Positions 26,057 through 35,295 of a stretch of 64,000 nt of DNA are shown in pieces. The stretch covers positions 1-64,000 of the forward strand of contig CAYJQC010000021.1 in NCBI GenBank assembly GCA_964372215.1, written 5' to 3'. Source of the DNA: DAIMFL01 sp964372215. GTDB lineage: Bacteria; Pseudomonadota; Alphaproteobacteria; Dongiales; Dongiaceae. Numbering within the stretch: position 1 is the stretch's first letter; every line of letters starts with the position of its first letter. Made by a program: the position numbers and the translations under genes. A model generated the notes under the pieces. The model saw nothing but the letters and a program-made list of their open reading frames with translations. It did not search any database and was not told the DNA's origin.

Positions 26057-26524
26057 ATGGAGCCCGCCGCCCCCGTCGCCGAGGATCCGATGGTCCTGGC
26101 CCTGGCCGAGGCCGAGGCCGCCGCGTGCCGCGGCGAGGTCCCGGTCGGGGCGGTGCTGGTGGACGGCGCGACCGGCGCGGTCATCGCCCGGTCCGGCAAC
26201 CGGGTCGAGGAACTGGCCGACCCGACCGCCCATGCCGAGATGCTGGCGCTCAAGGCGGGGTTCGCGGCGCGCGGCGCGAAATGGCTCGAGGGCTGCGACC
26301 TCTACGTCACCCTGGAGCCCTGCCCGATGTGCGCCGCGGCGATCTCCCTGGCGCGGCTCCGCCGGCTCTATTTCGGGGCCTACGATCCCAAGAGCGGCGG
26401 GGTCGATCACGGCACGAGGGTGTTCGACCAGCCGACCTGCCACCACCGGCCGGACGTCTATGGCGGGATTCAAGAGCGCGCGGCGGGCGCGTTGCTGCAG
26501 GCGTTCTTCCGCGATAGACGGTAG
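26057..26524 (+). CDS. tadA: tRNA(Arg) adenosine-34 deaminase
   Basis: Converts A34 to inosine in tRNA-Arg(ACG), an essential wobble modification. The 155 residues match. Zinc ligands and the catalytic Glu are seen in TAHAEMLAL (HAE at 59-61) and in LEPCPMCAAAISLARL (Cys 89 and 92). YGGIQERAAGALLQAFFRDRR is the normal C-terminal ending. It is divergent from the amidotransferase gene, with about 140 bp between them. Confidence 0.95.
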   Translation: MEPAAPVAEDPMVLALAEAEAAACRGEVPVGAVLVDGATGAVIARSGNRVEELADPTAHAEMLALKAGFAARGAKWLEGCDLYVTLEPCPMCAAAISLARLRRLYFGAYDPKSGGVDHGTRVFDQPTCHHRPDVYGGIQERAAGALLQAFFRDRR

Positions 26525-26530
26525 TGCCGC

Positions 26531-26630
26531 GGCACCCCCCACCCTGACCCCCCGCAAGGGGGGAGGGAAGTTTACGGGCGCGCTCGACAACCCCCTCCCC
26601 CTTGATGGGGGAGGGCCGGGGTGCGGGTGA
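26531..26630. repeat. Family-C composite palindrome, copy 1
   Basis: Terminal arms CACCCCCCACCCTGACCCCC and GGGGGAGGGCCGGGGTG bound an internal AAGGGGGGAGGGAA and a hairpin CCCCTCCCCCTTGATGGGGG. It occupies the space between convergent tadA and the amine oxidase gene. Related copies lie at 45389-45490, 47352-47450 and 60100-60170. Confidence 0.8.
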
Positions 26631-26647
26631 CGGCGCCGAAGTTGCGG

Positions 26648-27901
26648 CTATTTCGCCGCCACCGGCACTTGGCGCCCCAAACTCACGGCCACGGCGCGCG
26701 CCGCCGCCTGGCCGGTGATGTAGGCGCCGTGGGCGGTGGCGTGGAACTCGCGCGAGGTCGCCTCGCCGGCGAAGAACAAGCGGTCGTCGATGGGTTTCGC
26801 CAGCTCGAGGCGCTGGTGGTGCTGGCCGGGCAGGGCGGCGGAGTAGGAGCCCTTGACCCAGGGGTCGCCGTGCCAGGCGGTGACGATGCTGCGGGTGATG
26901 TGCCTGGGGGCGTCGCTGCCCAGGATCTCGGCCATGACCTGCTTGCCGAAGTCGACCGCCGCGGCTTGGCCGGCCCTCTCCAGCCAGATGGCGTGCCGGC
27001 CGCCGGTATAGACCACCGCCCAGGGATCGCCGAACGGGCGCAGGTTGACGCCGGTGAAGGAGCCGTCTTTCAGCTTCACCCCGCCGCCGACCGGCGCGTT
27101 GCCAAACAGGTCGCGGTCGAACAGGAAGCCGATGCGGTTGTGGGTGCCGAGCGGCAACCCGGCGACGGCGTCCTGCTTCCATTGCGGCAGCACCGGATCG
27201 AAGCGGATGTCGCCGGCGCCGAGGATTCCGGTGGAGACCGTGACCAGCACCCGCTTGGCCGTGACCGTGCCCTTGGCGGTATGGAGCACGATCTCCCTGC
27301 CGCCCCAGTCGATGCGCTCCACCGCGCAGTTGTTCGTCACGTCGAGATCGGCGCCGTAGCGCGCGATCAGCGCGCCGTAGCCTTCCTTCAGCGGCCAGTT
27401 CTCGTCGGTGTCGTTGTAGGCAGTGGAGTCCTCGACGGCGACCTGGTCGGGGTCGGCCGCGGTGGCGACCGAGGTCCAATAGTCGCCGAGCCCGGCCCAG
27501 GGGCTGTCGTAGTCGGTCACGTCGGCGATCGACTGGCCGGTGCGCGCCTTGCCGGCCTTCTCGACGGCCGATTCGCGCGCCTCCCAGAACGCCGCCCAGT
27601 CGGGGATCTTGTTGCCGTCGGTCCACTTGCCGTCGACGAAGAGCGCCCGGCCGAACGTGCCCTTGGTGTAGGCGAAGCCGAGGCGGTCGGCGATCGCCAC
27701 CCAGGGATTGAGGCTGGCCGAATGCATCCAGTGGCAGCCGAGGTCGAAGGCCACGCCGGGCGCCAGCTCCTCGGTATGGCCGCGCCCGCCGATGCGGTGC
27801 GAGGCCTCCAGCGTCACCACGTCGAGGCCGAGCTCGCGCGCGGTTCGGGTTGCCGACAGTCCGGCCGCGCCGGCGCCGACGATGGCGAGATCGTGGGTCA
27901 T
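26648..27901 (-). CDS. Flavin-containing amine oxidase (monoamine-oxidase family)
   Basis: 417 residues. The FAD-binding dinucleotide fold is at the N-terminus (DLAIVGAGAAGLSATRTARE), followed by LEASHRIGGRGHTEEL. Near the C-terminus DDRLFFAGEATSREFHATAH completes the FAD site, as in amine oxidases and polyamine oxidases. The middle has LVTVSTGILGAGDIRFDP. The substrate is not evident. A PuuB-like oxidase gene ends 10 bp upstream, so the two flavin oxidases probably form an operon for amine or polyamine catabolism. Confidence 0.85.
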   Translation of the reverse strand: MTHDLAIVGAGAAGLSATRTARELGLDVVTLEASHRIGGRGHTEELAPGVAFDLGCHWMHSASLNPWVAIADRLGFAYTKGTFGRALFVDGKWTDGNKIPDWAAFWEARESAVEKAGKARTGQSIADVTDYDSPWAGLGDYWTSVATAADPDQVAVEDSTAYNDTDENWPLKEGYGALIARYGADLDVTNNCAVERIDWGGREIVLHTAKGTVTAKRVLVTVSTGILGAGDIRFDPVLPQWKQDAVAGLPLGTHNRIGFLFDRDLFGNAPVGGGVKLKDGSFTGVNLRPFGDPWAVVYTGGRHAIWLERAGQAAAVDFGKQVMAEILGSDAPRHITRSIVTAWHGDPWVKGSYSAALPGQHHQRLELAKPIDDRLFFAGEATSREFHATAHGAYITGQAAARAVAVSLGRQVPVAAK

Positions 27902-27911
27902 GTCGTGCCCC

Positions 27912-29210
27912 TCAGACGTTCCGCTTGTCGCGCCATTTGTAGTACGCGATCGAGGCGGCCAGGAACCAGGGATCGCCGCTGTAGAACGGCCGGGTCTGGA
28001 AATCGAGCCCGTCGAAGCTGGTGCGGCCCTCGGCGCCGCCGATGATCTTGTGGCCGAGGCGCCAGCCGAAATAGCTCGCCAGCGAGACACCGGAACCGCA
28101 GTAGCCCATGGAATAGTACAGCCCGTCCTGCTGGCCGAGATGGGGCAGGGTGTCGAAGGTATAGGCGACGAAGCCGACCCAGCTATGGCTGATCCGGGTT
28201 TCCTTGAGCTGCGGGAAGATCAGGCTCATCCAGTCGTGCAAGCGGGGCGCCGAGACCCGCGGGTCGGTCTCCTTGTAGGCGACCCGGCCGCCGAACAGCA
28301 CGCGGGTCCTGTCCGGCGACAGGCGGTAATAGAACACCAGCTTGCGGGTGTCGCTCATCATCCGGTTGTTGGGCATCAGCCGGTCGGTCAGGTCGAGCGG
28401 CAGCGCCTCGGTGGCGATGATGTAGCTGCCGATCGGGATCACCCGGCGGCGCTGCCACGGCGTCACCGCGGCCGTATAGCCGTTGCTGCAGATCGCGACG
28501 TTGCGCGCCGCGATCGCCCCGCGCGGCGTGGTCACGGTGAAGCCGTCGCCGTTCTTGGCGACTGCCGTCACCGCGCAGTTGCCGATGACCGTGGCGCCGG
28601 CGGCGGTGGCGCGTGCCAGCAGGCCCGCATGGTACTTCGCCGGATCGAGGGCGGCATGGGCCGGGAACACCACGCCGCCATGGTAGTAGTCGCTGCCGAT
28701 CTCGCGATGCTGGCCGGCCCGGGCCACCACATGGGCCTCGACCTCCAGGCCGCGCGGCTGGTTGACGACCTCCCGGGCCAGCTTTTCGTACTGCGCCGGG
28801 TTATGCGCGGCGTGGAAGCGCCCGACCACCTGCCAGTCGCAGTCGATGTCTTCCGCCTTGATGAAGTCGCCGATCCAGGCCAGCGCGGTCATGCCCTCCT
28901 TGCGGATGGCGAAGGCGCGCTCGGCCCCGTGGCGAGCTGCGAGTTCGGCATGGCTCGGCTTGATGCTGGTGGAGACCTGGCCGCCGTTGCGGGTGGAGCA
29001 GCCCCAGCCGATGGCTTCGGAATCGAGCACCAGCACGTCGCGCCCGGCGCGCGCCGTCACCAGCGCGGTGGAGAGCCCGGTATAGCCCGAGCCGACGACG
29101 ACGAGGTCGGCCCTGGCCGGCGGCGCGCGGTCGGCGCCGGCGGGCCGCGGCGCCGCCTCCCACCAATAGGGCATGTCCTGGTAGTCGGGCGCGAACAGGG
29201 AAACGGTCAT
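27912..29210 (-). CDS. FAD-dependent oxidoreductase, gamma-glutamylputrescine oxidase-like
   Basis: 432 residues of the DAO family. It begins SLFAPDYQDMPYWWEAAP, has VVGSGYTGLSTALVTARAG as its dinucleotide-binding loop, then SEAIGWGCSTRNGGQVSTSI, TRKLVFYYRLSPDRTRVLFG and MGYCGSGVSLASYFGWRLG. These blocks are shared with PuuB and related amine or N-methyl-amino-acid oxidases. The start at 29210 was preferred because the family begins there, although the frame stays open upstream through a GNAT-like region to 29810. It is followed 10 bp later by the amine oxidase gene. Confidence 0.85.
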   Translation of the reverse strand: MTVSLFAPDYQDMPYWWEAAPRPAGADRAPPARADLVVVGSGYTGLSTALVTARAGRDVLVLDSEAIGWGCSTRNGGQVSTSIKPSHAELAARHGAERAFAIRKEGMTALAWIGDFIKAEDIDCDWQVVGRFHAAHNPAQYEKLAREVVNQPRGLEVEAHVVARAGQHREIGSDYYHGGVVFPAHAALDPAKYHAGLLARATAAGATVIGNCAVTAVAKNGDGFTVTTPRGAIAARNVAICSNGYTAAVTPWQRRRVIPIGSYIIATEALPLDLTDRLMPNNRMMSDTRKLVFYYRLSPDRTRVLFGGRVAYKETDPRVSAPRLHDWMSLIFPQLKETRISHSWVGFVAYTFDTLPHLGQQDGLYYSMGYCGSGVSLASYFGWRLGHKIIGGAEGRTSFDGLDFQTRPFYSGDPWFLAASIAYYKWRDKRNV

Positions 29211-29345
29211 GGGGGTGCCGGGGGTCGGGAGGTGTGCGAGGGATCGGAACAAGCGCCGGGCCTTGCGCCCGGCCCCGATCATGCCCCGGCGGTCGGGGGT
29301 GTGTCCATCGGAGGAGCACCCGAACTGGTGGGACGCAGAACCCCG

Positions 29346-29810
29346 TCTCGTCCGGCGCCAGAACTGAGGCGTGGCTGGCCATGCTCTGGCAAATCCAACA
29401 GCCCTGTAAAAGGCCTGGGCTGCCTTGTTGCGGCGTACGGCATCGACCCGCACAGCGGCGCAGCCGAGAGCCCCCGACATTTCAACAACCGCATCCACAA
29501 GCCGCCGGCCGATGCCCTGGCCACGATGCTTCCGTGTGACGAAAAGCAAGTCGATGCTGGCGAATCTGGCGCCATCGACCGGGGAGAAGTGAGGCTGGAG
29601 CAAGGCATACCCGACGACGAGCCCGTCGATTTCGGCAACGAGAATGTGGATGTGCGGAGTCGGGCCGAGCAGCTCCGACGCGAGCTGGTCCGCGGTGACC
29701 TTGGCCGTATGATGGTGTTGCGCGGCGAGAATGCCGGTCATTTCAACAATGATGGGAAGGTCCCGGGCCTCGACCGGCCGGATCGTCACATTCCCGGCGT
29801 TGGGCGTCAT
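29346..29810 (-). CDS. GNAT acetyltransferase, C-terminus uncertain
   Basis: About 155 codons encode a GNAT fold: MTPNAGNVTIRPVEARDLPI, then YALLQPHF, DLLFVTRKHRGQGIGRRLVD with the acetyl-CoA loop, and RVDAVRRNKAAQAFYRAVGF. After the usual last strand there is no stop. The frame continues through about 45 residues of Arg/Ser/Gly-rich sequence into the downstream oxidoreductase gene. Either the stop was lost and the last strand is frameshifted, or a 632-residue fusion is made. The acetyl acceptor is unknown. Confidence 0.72.
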
Positions 29811-29834
29811 TTCTCGAAGACCGGTGCCGCGCGA

Positions 29835-30185
29835 TCAAGCCTCTGGCGCTACGTCGCGGTACCACGCGTCGAAGCCGTCCGGCATCGGCAAGCCAAGATC
29901 GCCGCGGCCCTGCTTTAGAAAAGTGAGCCGCCCTTCGCGCGCCTCGGGTGAGGAATAAAGGAACATCGCCATGTTCTTCAGCGCGAGCTCGAGCGCCTGC
30001 ACGCCGTCGACACCGCCGGCGCGCCGATCTGCGCGCCCTGGCAACCCTTCGACCCGGTAGGTACAGCACCAGTCGCGCCCGTTGTCATATAGCTTCGGTG
30101 CGAAAACGGTGAGGACCACCGCGCCCTCCCGACCGTCGAGTTCAAAGTTGCGGCGAGCGATGACGTTTCGGTTGTTATCATCCAT
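29835..30185 (-). CDS. Hypothetical protein (DUF6968-like)
   Basis: 116 residues beginning NRNVIARRNFELDGREGAVV. There is a WCCTYRVEGLPGRADRRAGG segment and a helix GVDGVQALELALKNMAMFLY. The pattern (N-terminal strand pair, C-Y-R-V strand, GVDxxQALxLA helix) is seen in small uncharacterised proteins such as DUF6968. The match is from memory of the pattern and is tentative. The gene is 24 bp upstream of the GNAT gene on the same strand and is more AT-rich than its neighbours. Confidence 0.6.
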   Translation of the reverse strand: MDDNNRNVIARRNFELDGREGAVVLTVFAPKLYDNGRDWCCTYRVEGLPGRADRRAGGVDGVQALELALKNMAMFLYSSPEAREGRLTFLKQGRGDLGLPMPDGFDAWYRDVAPEA

Positions 30186-30224
30186 AGATATGCAATCTAA
30201 TGGAGAAACGCGAAATGTGCAATC

Positions 30225-31814
30225 CTATCGCCATTCCCTCAACACCGCTTTCGCGCAGTTGTGGCCCGGCGCGCCGGAGACGCCGCCGCCGGGATGGGCG
30301 CCGGCGCCGCAGAGATAGAGCCCGGCGATCGGCGTGGCATAGCGCGCGGCCCGTGGATGCGGGCGCAGGCTGAAGATCTGATCGAGGTCCATGCGGCCGT
30401 GATAGACGTCGCCGCCGGTCAGCCCGAACACCCGCTCGAGGTCGAGCGGCGTATAGATCTGCCTGGCCACCAGGATGTCGCGGATGTTGGGGGCGTAGCG
30501 CGCGACATGGTCGACGATGAGCTCGGCGACCTCCTCGCGATGGTCGTCCCAGCTCCGCCCGCCCGAGAGGCTGAACGGGAAATGCTGGCACAACAGGCCC
30601 ATGACGTGATGGCCCGGCGGCGCCAGGGAGTCGTCGAGGCTCGACGGAATCACCGCGCTGACGATCGGCACGCGCGGGATCTCGCCGCGCTTGGCCGCGA
30701 GATACGCTACCTCCATGTCGGCGAGCGACGGGATCAGGCGGATGAAGCTCTGGTGCTGCACGCCGACGCCGGTCGACGGCAGGGCGGAGAAATCGGGCAG
30801 GCCGCTGAGCGCCAGGCTCATCCGCACCGTCGCCGATTCCTGGCGGAAGGCGGCGATGTCGGCGGCGAAGCCCTCGTCGAGATGCTCGGGCCCGACCAGT
30901 TTAAGGAAGGTGCGCTTGGGGTCGGTGTTGGCGAGCACCACCTTGGCAGAGATGGTCTCGTCGCCTTCCAACCGCACCCCGGTGGCGCGGCCGTTCTCGA
31001 CGATGATTCTCTCGACGGCCGCAGCCGTGCGGATCTCGACGCCGGCTTCGCGCGCCGCCGCCGCCATGGCCTGGGTGATCGCCCCCATGCCGCCCTTGAC
31101 GAACGCCCAGGCGCCGGGATTGCCGTCGATCTCGCCGACCGACAGATGCAGCAGGTTGATCGCCGAGCCCGGCGTCGAGAGCGAGTTGAAGCCGCTCGCG
31201 GTCGCCGACGACGCGTACTTGATCTTCACCACCTCGCTGTCGAACCAGCGGTCGAGGATGTCGCCGACTCCCGTGGTGAAGAGCTGCAGCAAGCGATGGC
31301 GCAGCTCGGGCGACAGCTTGCGCGCATCGTTGCCGAGGCGCAGCGCGTCGGTCAGGTCGGCGATGCCGCCGCCGTGGAGCCGCGGCGGCGGGCGCAGCAT
31401 CTGGGCGCGGATGACGGCGCCGACCTCCTCCAGCATGGCGTTGAAGCGCCGCATCGAGTCGTAGTCGCGGTTGGAGAACTTGCCGATCTCGCGCCGGTCG
31501 TTGGCCTCGTCGCCGGTCAGCAGCGTATAGCGCCCGTCGAGCTGCGGCCCGAACGTGCCCTTGATCGGAATCGTCTGGTAGCCGTGGCGCTTCAAGTCTA
31601 GGTCGCGTATCACCTCGGGCCGCAACAGACTCACCACGTAGGAGGCCATGGAGTTGCGGTAGCCGGGATGGAACTCCTCGGTGACCGCGGCGCCGCCGAC
31701 CACGCTGCGGCGCTCCAGCACCAGGACCCGCTTGCCCGCCTTGCCGAGATAGGCGGCGGCGGTCAGGCCGTTATGCCCGCCGCCCACCACGATCGCGTCA
31801 TACGCTACGGCCAT
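30225..31814 (-). CDS. Phytoene-desaturase-like FAD oxidoreductase (PYROXD2 type)
   Basis: 529 residues. FAD-binding fold VVGGGHNGLTAAAYLGKAG, then LERRSVVGGAAVTEEFHPGY. The long middle part has AFVKGGMGAITQAMAAAARE and NTDPKRTFLKLVGPEHL. The C-terminal FAD block is GLYLCGAGAHPGGGVSGAPG. This architecture matches the PYROXD2/CrtI-related group found widely in alphaproteobacteria; carotenoid desaturases are relatives, but no carotenoid genes are nearby. The ATG at 31814 overlaps the end of the DUF2238 gene by 17 bp, which implies an operon with it and purD. Confidence 0.85.
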   Translation of the reverse strand: MAVAYDAIVVGGGHNGLTAAAYLGKAGKRVLVLERRSVVGGAAVTEEFHPGYRNSMASYVVSLLRPEVIRDLDLKRHGYQTIPIKGTFGPQLDGRYTLLTGDEANDRREIGKFSNRDYDSMRRFNAMLEEVGAVIRAQMLRPPPRLHGGGIADLTDALRLGNDARKLSPELRHRLLQLFTTGVGDILDRWFDSEVVKIKYASSATASGFNSLSTPGSAINLLHLSVGEIDGNPGAWAFVKGGMGAITQAMAAAAREAGVEIRTAAAVERIIVENGRATGVRLEGDETISAKVVLANTDPKRTFLKLVGPEHLDEGFAADIAAFRQESATVRMSLALSGLPDFSALPSTGVGVQHQSFIRLIPSLADMEVAYLAAKRGEIPRVPIVSAVIPSSLDDSLAPPGHHVMGLLCQHFPFSLSGGRSWDDHREEVAELIVDHVARYAPNIRDILVARQIYTPLDLERVFGLTGGDVYHGRMDLDQIFSLRPHPRAARYATPIAGLYLCGAGAHPGGGVSGAPGHNCAKAVLREWR

Positions 31815-32430
31815 GTCCCCTCTCCAATGCGGCGAGTTGCCGGTCATGCAACCGGTGGAGCGTCGCGAGCGCCGCGATGGCGCCGATCAGCGCCAGGAAC
31901 ATGTCCCACTGGGTGTCCCAGATGTCGCCCTGGGTCGCCAGGAAGGCGTCGCCCCTGGCGCCGGCCAGCAGCGACACCCACCACTCGAACAGCTCGAAGA
32001 AGGCGCTGAAGGCGAGGCAGATCGAGAGCACGACGAAGCCGAGCCAGCCTGTGCCGGCAAGCGGCGAGCGGCGCACCAGGATCTCGCGCGCCAGGATCGC
32101 CGGCACGAAGCCCTGGGCCAGGTGGCCGAGCCGGTCGTAATGGTTGCGCGACAGCTCGAACAGATCCTGGAACCAGAATCCGAGCGGCACCTGGGCATAG
32201 GTGTAGTGCCCGCCCAGCAGCAGGATCGCGCCATGGATCAGCAGCAGGCGGCATAGCAGCGGCGTCAGCGGGAAACGCCGCCAGGTGAAGGGCAGCACGG
32301 CGATGCCGATGGCGACTGGCGCCACCTCGAGATACCAGGTCAGCCGGTCGGTCGGCCCGATGCCCGACAGGATCAGCAGCGCTGCGGCGGCGAGCAGCAG
32401 GACCAGTGGCTCGCGGCGCGGTTCGGTCAC
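31798..32430 (-). CDS. DUF2238 (YjdF-like) inner-membrane protein
   Basis: 210 residues, about six transmembrane helices. The family signature FELSRNHYDRLGHLAQGFVP is followed by AFFELFEWW and the acidic, Trp-rich GDIWDTQWDMFLALIGA. The GTG start at 32430 lies 10 bp after the purD stop and starts a conserved N-terminus. A long in-frame extension to 32631 runs inside purD and was rejected. The biochemical function is unknown. Confidence 0.88.
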   Translation of the reverse strand: MTEPRREPLVLLLAAAALLILSGIGPTDRLTWYLEVAPVAIGIAVLPFTWRRFPLTPLLCRLLLIHGAILLLGGHYTYAQVPLGFWFQDLFELSRNHYDRLGHLAQGFVPAILAREILVRRSPLAGTGWLGFVVLSICLAFSAFFELFEWWVSLLAGARGDAFLATQGDIWDTQWDMFLALIGAIAALATLHRLHDRQLAALERGHGRSV

Positions 32431-32440
32431 GCGCCGCGCC

Positions 32441-33721
32441 CTACTTCCCGGCCTTGACCGCGCGCCAGCCGATGTCGCGGCGGCAGAAGCCGTGCGGCCA
32501 GTCGATCCGGTCGATCGCCGCGTAGGCTTGGCGCTGTGCCGCCGCGATGCTGGCGCCGGTGGCGCAGACGCTGAGCACGCGCCCGCCACTGGCGAGCAGC
32601 CGGCCGCTCGCATCGCGGGTCGTGCCGGCATGGAACACGGTGACGTCGGTGATCTGCAGCGCCTTGTCGATGCCCCGGATCTCGGTGCCCTTCTCGTAGT
32701 CGCCGGGATAGCCCTCGGCCGCCATCACCACGGCGAGCGCCGCATGCGGCTCCCAGCGCAAGTGGAAATGGTCGAGCTCGCCGTCGCGCGCGGCGATCAG
32801 CGCCGGCAGCAGGTCGGACTTCAGCCGCAGGCACAACACCTGGCATTCCGGATCGCCGAAACGCACATTGTATTCCAGCAGCTTCGGCCCGTCGGCGGTG
32901 ATCATCAGGCCGGCGAACAGCACGCCGCGGAACGGCCGGTCCTCCGCCGCCATGGCGCGCACGGTCGGATCGATGATCTCCAGCATCACCCGGCCGGTCA
33001 TGTCCTCGGTCATGACCGGCGCCGGCGAATAGGCGCCCATGCCGCCGGTGTTGGGGCCGGTGTCGCCGTCGCCCGCCGCCTTGTGGTCCTGGGCCGAGGC
33101 CAGCGGCAGGGCGGTGCTGCCGTCGACCAGGGCGAAGAAGCTCGCCTCCTCGCCCTCGAGGAATTCCTCGATCACGATCTCCTCGCTGGCGCCGCCGAAC
33201 TGGCGGGCCTCCAGCATGGCGTCGATCGCGGCGTCGGCCTCGGCCAGGGTGCGGGCGATCACCACGCCCTTGCCGGCGGCCAGGCCGTCGGCCTTGACCA
33301 CGATCGGCAGCCCGCGCCCGCGCAGGAATTCCTTGGCGGCGCCGGCATTGGTGAAGCGGCCATAGGCGGCGGTCGGGATGTTGTGGCGGACGCAGAGGTC
33401 CTTCATGAAGGCCTTCGAGCCCTCGAGCACCGCCGCCTCGGCCGAGGGGCCGAAGGTCTTGACGCCCTCGGCCTCCAGCCGGTCGGCGAGCCCCGCGACC
33501 AGCGGCGCCTCCGGCCCGACCACCACGAAGTCGATGGCGTGCTCGACCGCGAAGGCGACCAGCGCGCGGATGTCGTCGACCGCGATCGCCACGCATTCCG
33601 CCTGTTCGGCGATGCCGGCATTGCCCGGCGCGCAATACAGCTTGTCGCACAGCGGCGAAGCGGCGATCGACCAGCACAGCGCGTGCTCGCGCCCGCCCGA
33701 CCCGACGACGAGAACCTTCAT
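32441..33721 (-). CDS. purD: Phosphoribosylamine-glycine ligase (GARS)
   Basis: Second step of purine synthesis: ATP-dependent joining of glycine to phosphoribosylamine. The 426 residues match. MKVLVVGSGGREHALCWSIA is the N-terminal loop. Also seen are the ATP-grasp segments PIVVKADGLAAGKGVVIA and VIEEFLEGEEASFFALVDG, the signature VRFGDPECQVL and the PNTGGMGAYSPAP block. It is divergent from xseA with 53 bp between, where both promoters must lie. Confidence 0.97.
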   Translation of the reverse strand: MKVLVVGSGGREHALCWSIAASPLCDKLYCAPGNAGIAEQAECVAIAVDDIRALVAFAVEHAIDFVVVGPEAPLVAGLADRLEAEGVKTFGPSAEAAVLEGSKAFMKDLCVRHNIPTAAYGRFTNAGAAKEFLRGRGLPIVVKADGLAAGKGVVIARTLAEADAAIDAMLEARQFGGASEEIVIEEFLEGEEASFFALVDGSTALPLASAQDHKAAGDGDTGPNTGGMGAYSPAPVMTEDMTGRVMLEIIDPTVRAMAAEDRPFRGVLFAGLMITADGPKLLEYNVRFGDPECQVLCLRLKSDLLPALIAARDGELDHFHLRWEPHAALAVVMAAEGYPGDYEKGTEIRGIDKALQITDVTVFHAGTTRDASGRLLASGGRVLSVCATGASIAAAQRQAYAAIDRIDWPHGFCRRDIGWRAVKAGK

Positions 33722-33774
33722 GATTCGGCGGCACTCCTTGAGCTTCCGGTGGCGCCCTCTGTTAGCATAGAATC

Positions 33775-35295
33775 ATGGCCATGAGCGAAGCCCCCACCGC
33801 GGCCCAGCCGGGCGCCGCCGCGCCGCCCGTCCACAACCTGCCGGAATTCAGCGTCAGCGAGATCAGCCAGGCGGTGAAGCGCACGCTCGAGGGCAGCTTC
33901 GAACGGGTCCGGGTGCGCGGCGAGGTGTCCCAGCCGAAATACCATTCCTCCGGCCACCTCTATCTCCGGCTCAAGGACGAGAACGCGGTGCTGGAGGCGG
34001 TGTGCTGGCGCTCGACCGTCGGGCGGCTGAAGCTGCGGGTCGAGGAGGGGATGGAGGTGATCGCGACCGGGCGCATCACCACCTATCCCGGCGGCTCGAA
34101 GTACCAGATCGTCATCGACTCGGTGGAGCTCGCCGGCGAAGGCGCGCTCTTGAAGCTGCTCGAGGATCGCCGCCGCCGCCTTGCCGCCGAGGGCCTGTTC
34201 GACGAGTCGCGCAAGCGACCGATCCCGCTGCTGCCCGCGGTGATCGGCGTGGTCACCTCGCCGACCGGGGCGGTGATCCGCGACATCCTGCACCGCCTGG
34301 CCGACCGCTTTCCGCGCCACGTGCTGATCTGGCCGGTGGCGGTCCAGGGCGAGACCGCGGCGGCGCAGGTGGCGGCGGCGATTCGCGGCTTCAACGCCCT
34401 GGTGCCGCATGGCAAGGTGCCGCGGCCGGACGTGCTGATCGTGGCGCGCGGCGGCGGCAGCCTCGAGGATCTCTGGGCGTTCAACGAGGAGGTGGTGGTG
34501 CGGGCCGCCGCCGAGTCGGCGATTCCGCTGATCTCCGCCGTCGGCCACGAGACCGACACTACGCTGATCGACTTCGTGTCCGACCGCCGGGCGCCGACGC
34601 CGAGCGCGGCGGCCGAGATGGCGGTGCCGGTCCGGGCCGAGCTGCTGGCCGAGGTGCTGGAGCGCGGCCGGCGCATGATGGGCGCCATGAACCGGATGGT
34701 GGCGGAGCGCCGCGTCGAGGTCGAAGGCCTCGGCCGCGGCCTGCCCGATCCGCAGCGCTTGCTCGAGGACAAGACCCAGCGGCTCGATTCCTGGGCGGAG
34801 CGCTTCGCCAATGCGCGCGGGCCGTACCTGGCGGCGCGGCGCGACCGGCTGGCCGGCCTCGCCGCCAAGCTGCCGACGCCGAACCAGCAGATCCGCACAC
34901 GGGGGCAGGAGCTGCGCCACGCGGCGGACCGGCTGATCGGCGGCCTGCGCCAGACGGTGACCGCGCGCCGTCACCGCTTCGATCAGGCGGCCGGCGGGTT
35001 GCGGCGCTCGCTGCTCGACGAGATGACCCGCCATCGCGCGCTGCAGCTCGACTCGCTGGCGCGGCTGCTGGAAAGCTATTCCTATGATGGGGTTCTGGCG
35101 CGCGGCTTCGCCCTGGTGCGCGATGCCGGCGGCGGCCCGGTGATGTCGGCGGCGGCGGTCGCCGCCGGGGACGAGCTGCATCTGCAGTTCCATGACGGCG
35201 AGATCGCGGCGATCGCCGGGGGCGCGCCGCGCCGGCCGGCGGCGCCCAAGGCGAAGAGCGCCAAGTCCAGGGACGATCAGGGGTCGCTGCTGTGA
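33775..35295 (+). CDS. xseA: Exodeoxyribonuclease VII large subunit
   Basis: 506 residues. An N-terminal OB-fold (SVSEISQAVKRTLEGSFERV, RVRGEVSQPKYHSSGHLYL) precedes the catalytic domain with VVTSPTGAVIRDILHRLADR, ARGGGSLEDLWAFNEE and ISAVGHETDTTLIDFVSD. A coiled-coil region and the terminal DGVLARGFALVRDAGG strand complete the family. It degrades single-stranded DNA in repair together with XseB, which is not in this window. The start at 33775 or 33781 cannot be decided. The stop overlaps the next gene. Confidence 0.96.
   Translation: MAMSEAPTAAQPGAAAPPVHNLPEFSVSEISQAVKRTLEGSFERVRVRGEVSQPKYHSSGHLYLRLKDENAVLEAVCWRSTVGRLKLRVEEGMEVIATGRITTYPGGSKYQIVIDSVELAGEGALLKLLEDRRRRLAAEGLFDESRKRPIPLLPAVIGVVTSPTGAVIRDILHRLADRFPRHVLIWPVAVQGETAAAQVAAAIRGFNALVPHGKVPRPDVLIVARGGGSLEDLWAFNEEVVVRAAAESAIPLISAVGHETDTTLIDFVSDRRAPTPSAAAEMAVPVRAELLAEVLERGRRMMGAMNRMVAERRVEVEGLGRGLPDPQRLLEDKTQRLDSWAERFANARGPYLAARRDRLAGLAAKLPTPNQQIRTRGQELRHAADRLIGGLRQTVTARRHRFDQAAGGLRRSLLDEMTRHRALQLDSLARLLESYSYDGVLARGFALVRDAGGGPVMSAAAVAAGDELHLQFHDGEIAAIAGGAPRRPAAPKAKSAKSRDDQGSLL

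Noticed and set aside
30225..31814. A carotenoid desaturase (crtI)
   Set aside because: No other carotenoid genes are present, and the sequence fits the PYROXD2-like group better.
32431..32631. A longer start for the DUF2238 protein
   Set aside because: The extension lies entirely in purD and has no signal or family similarity. The GTG at 32430 fits the family N-terminus.
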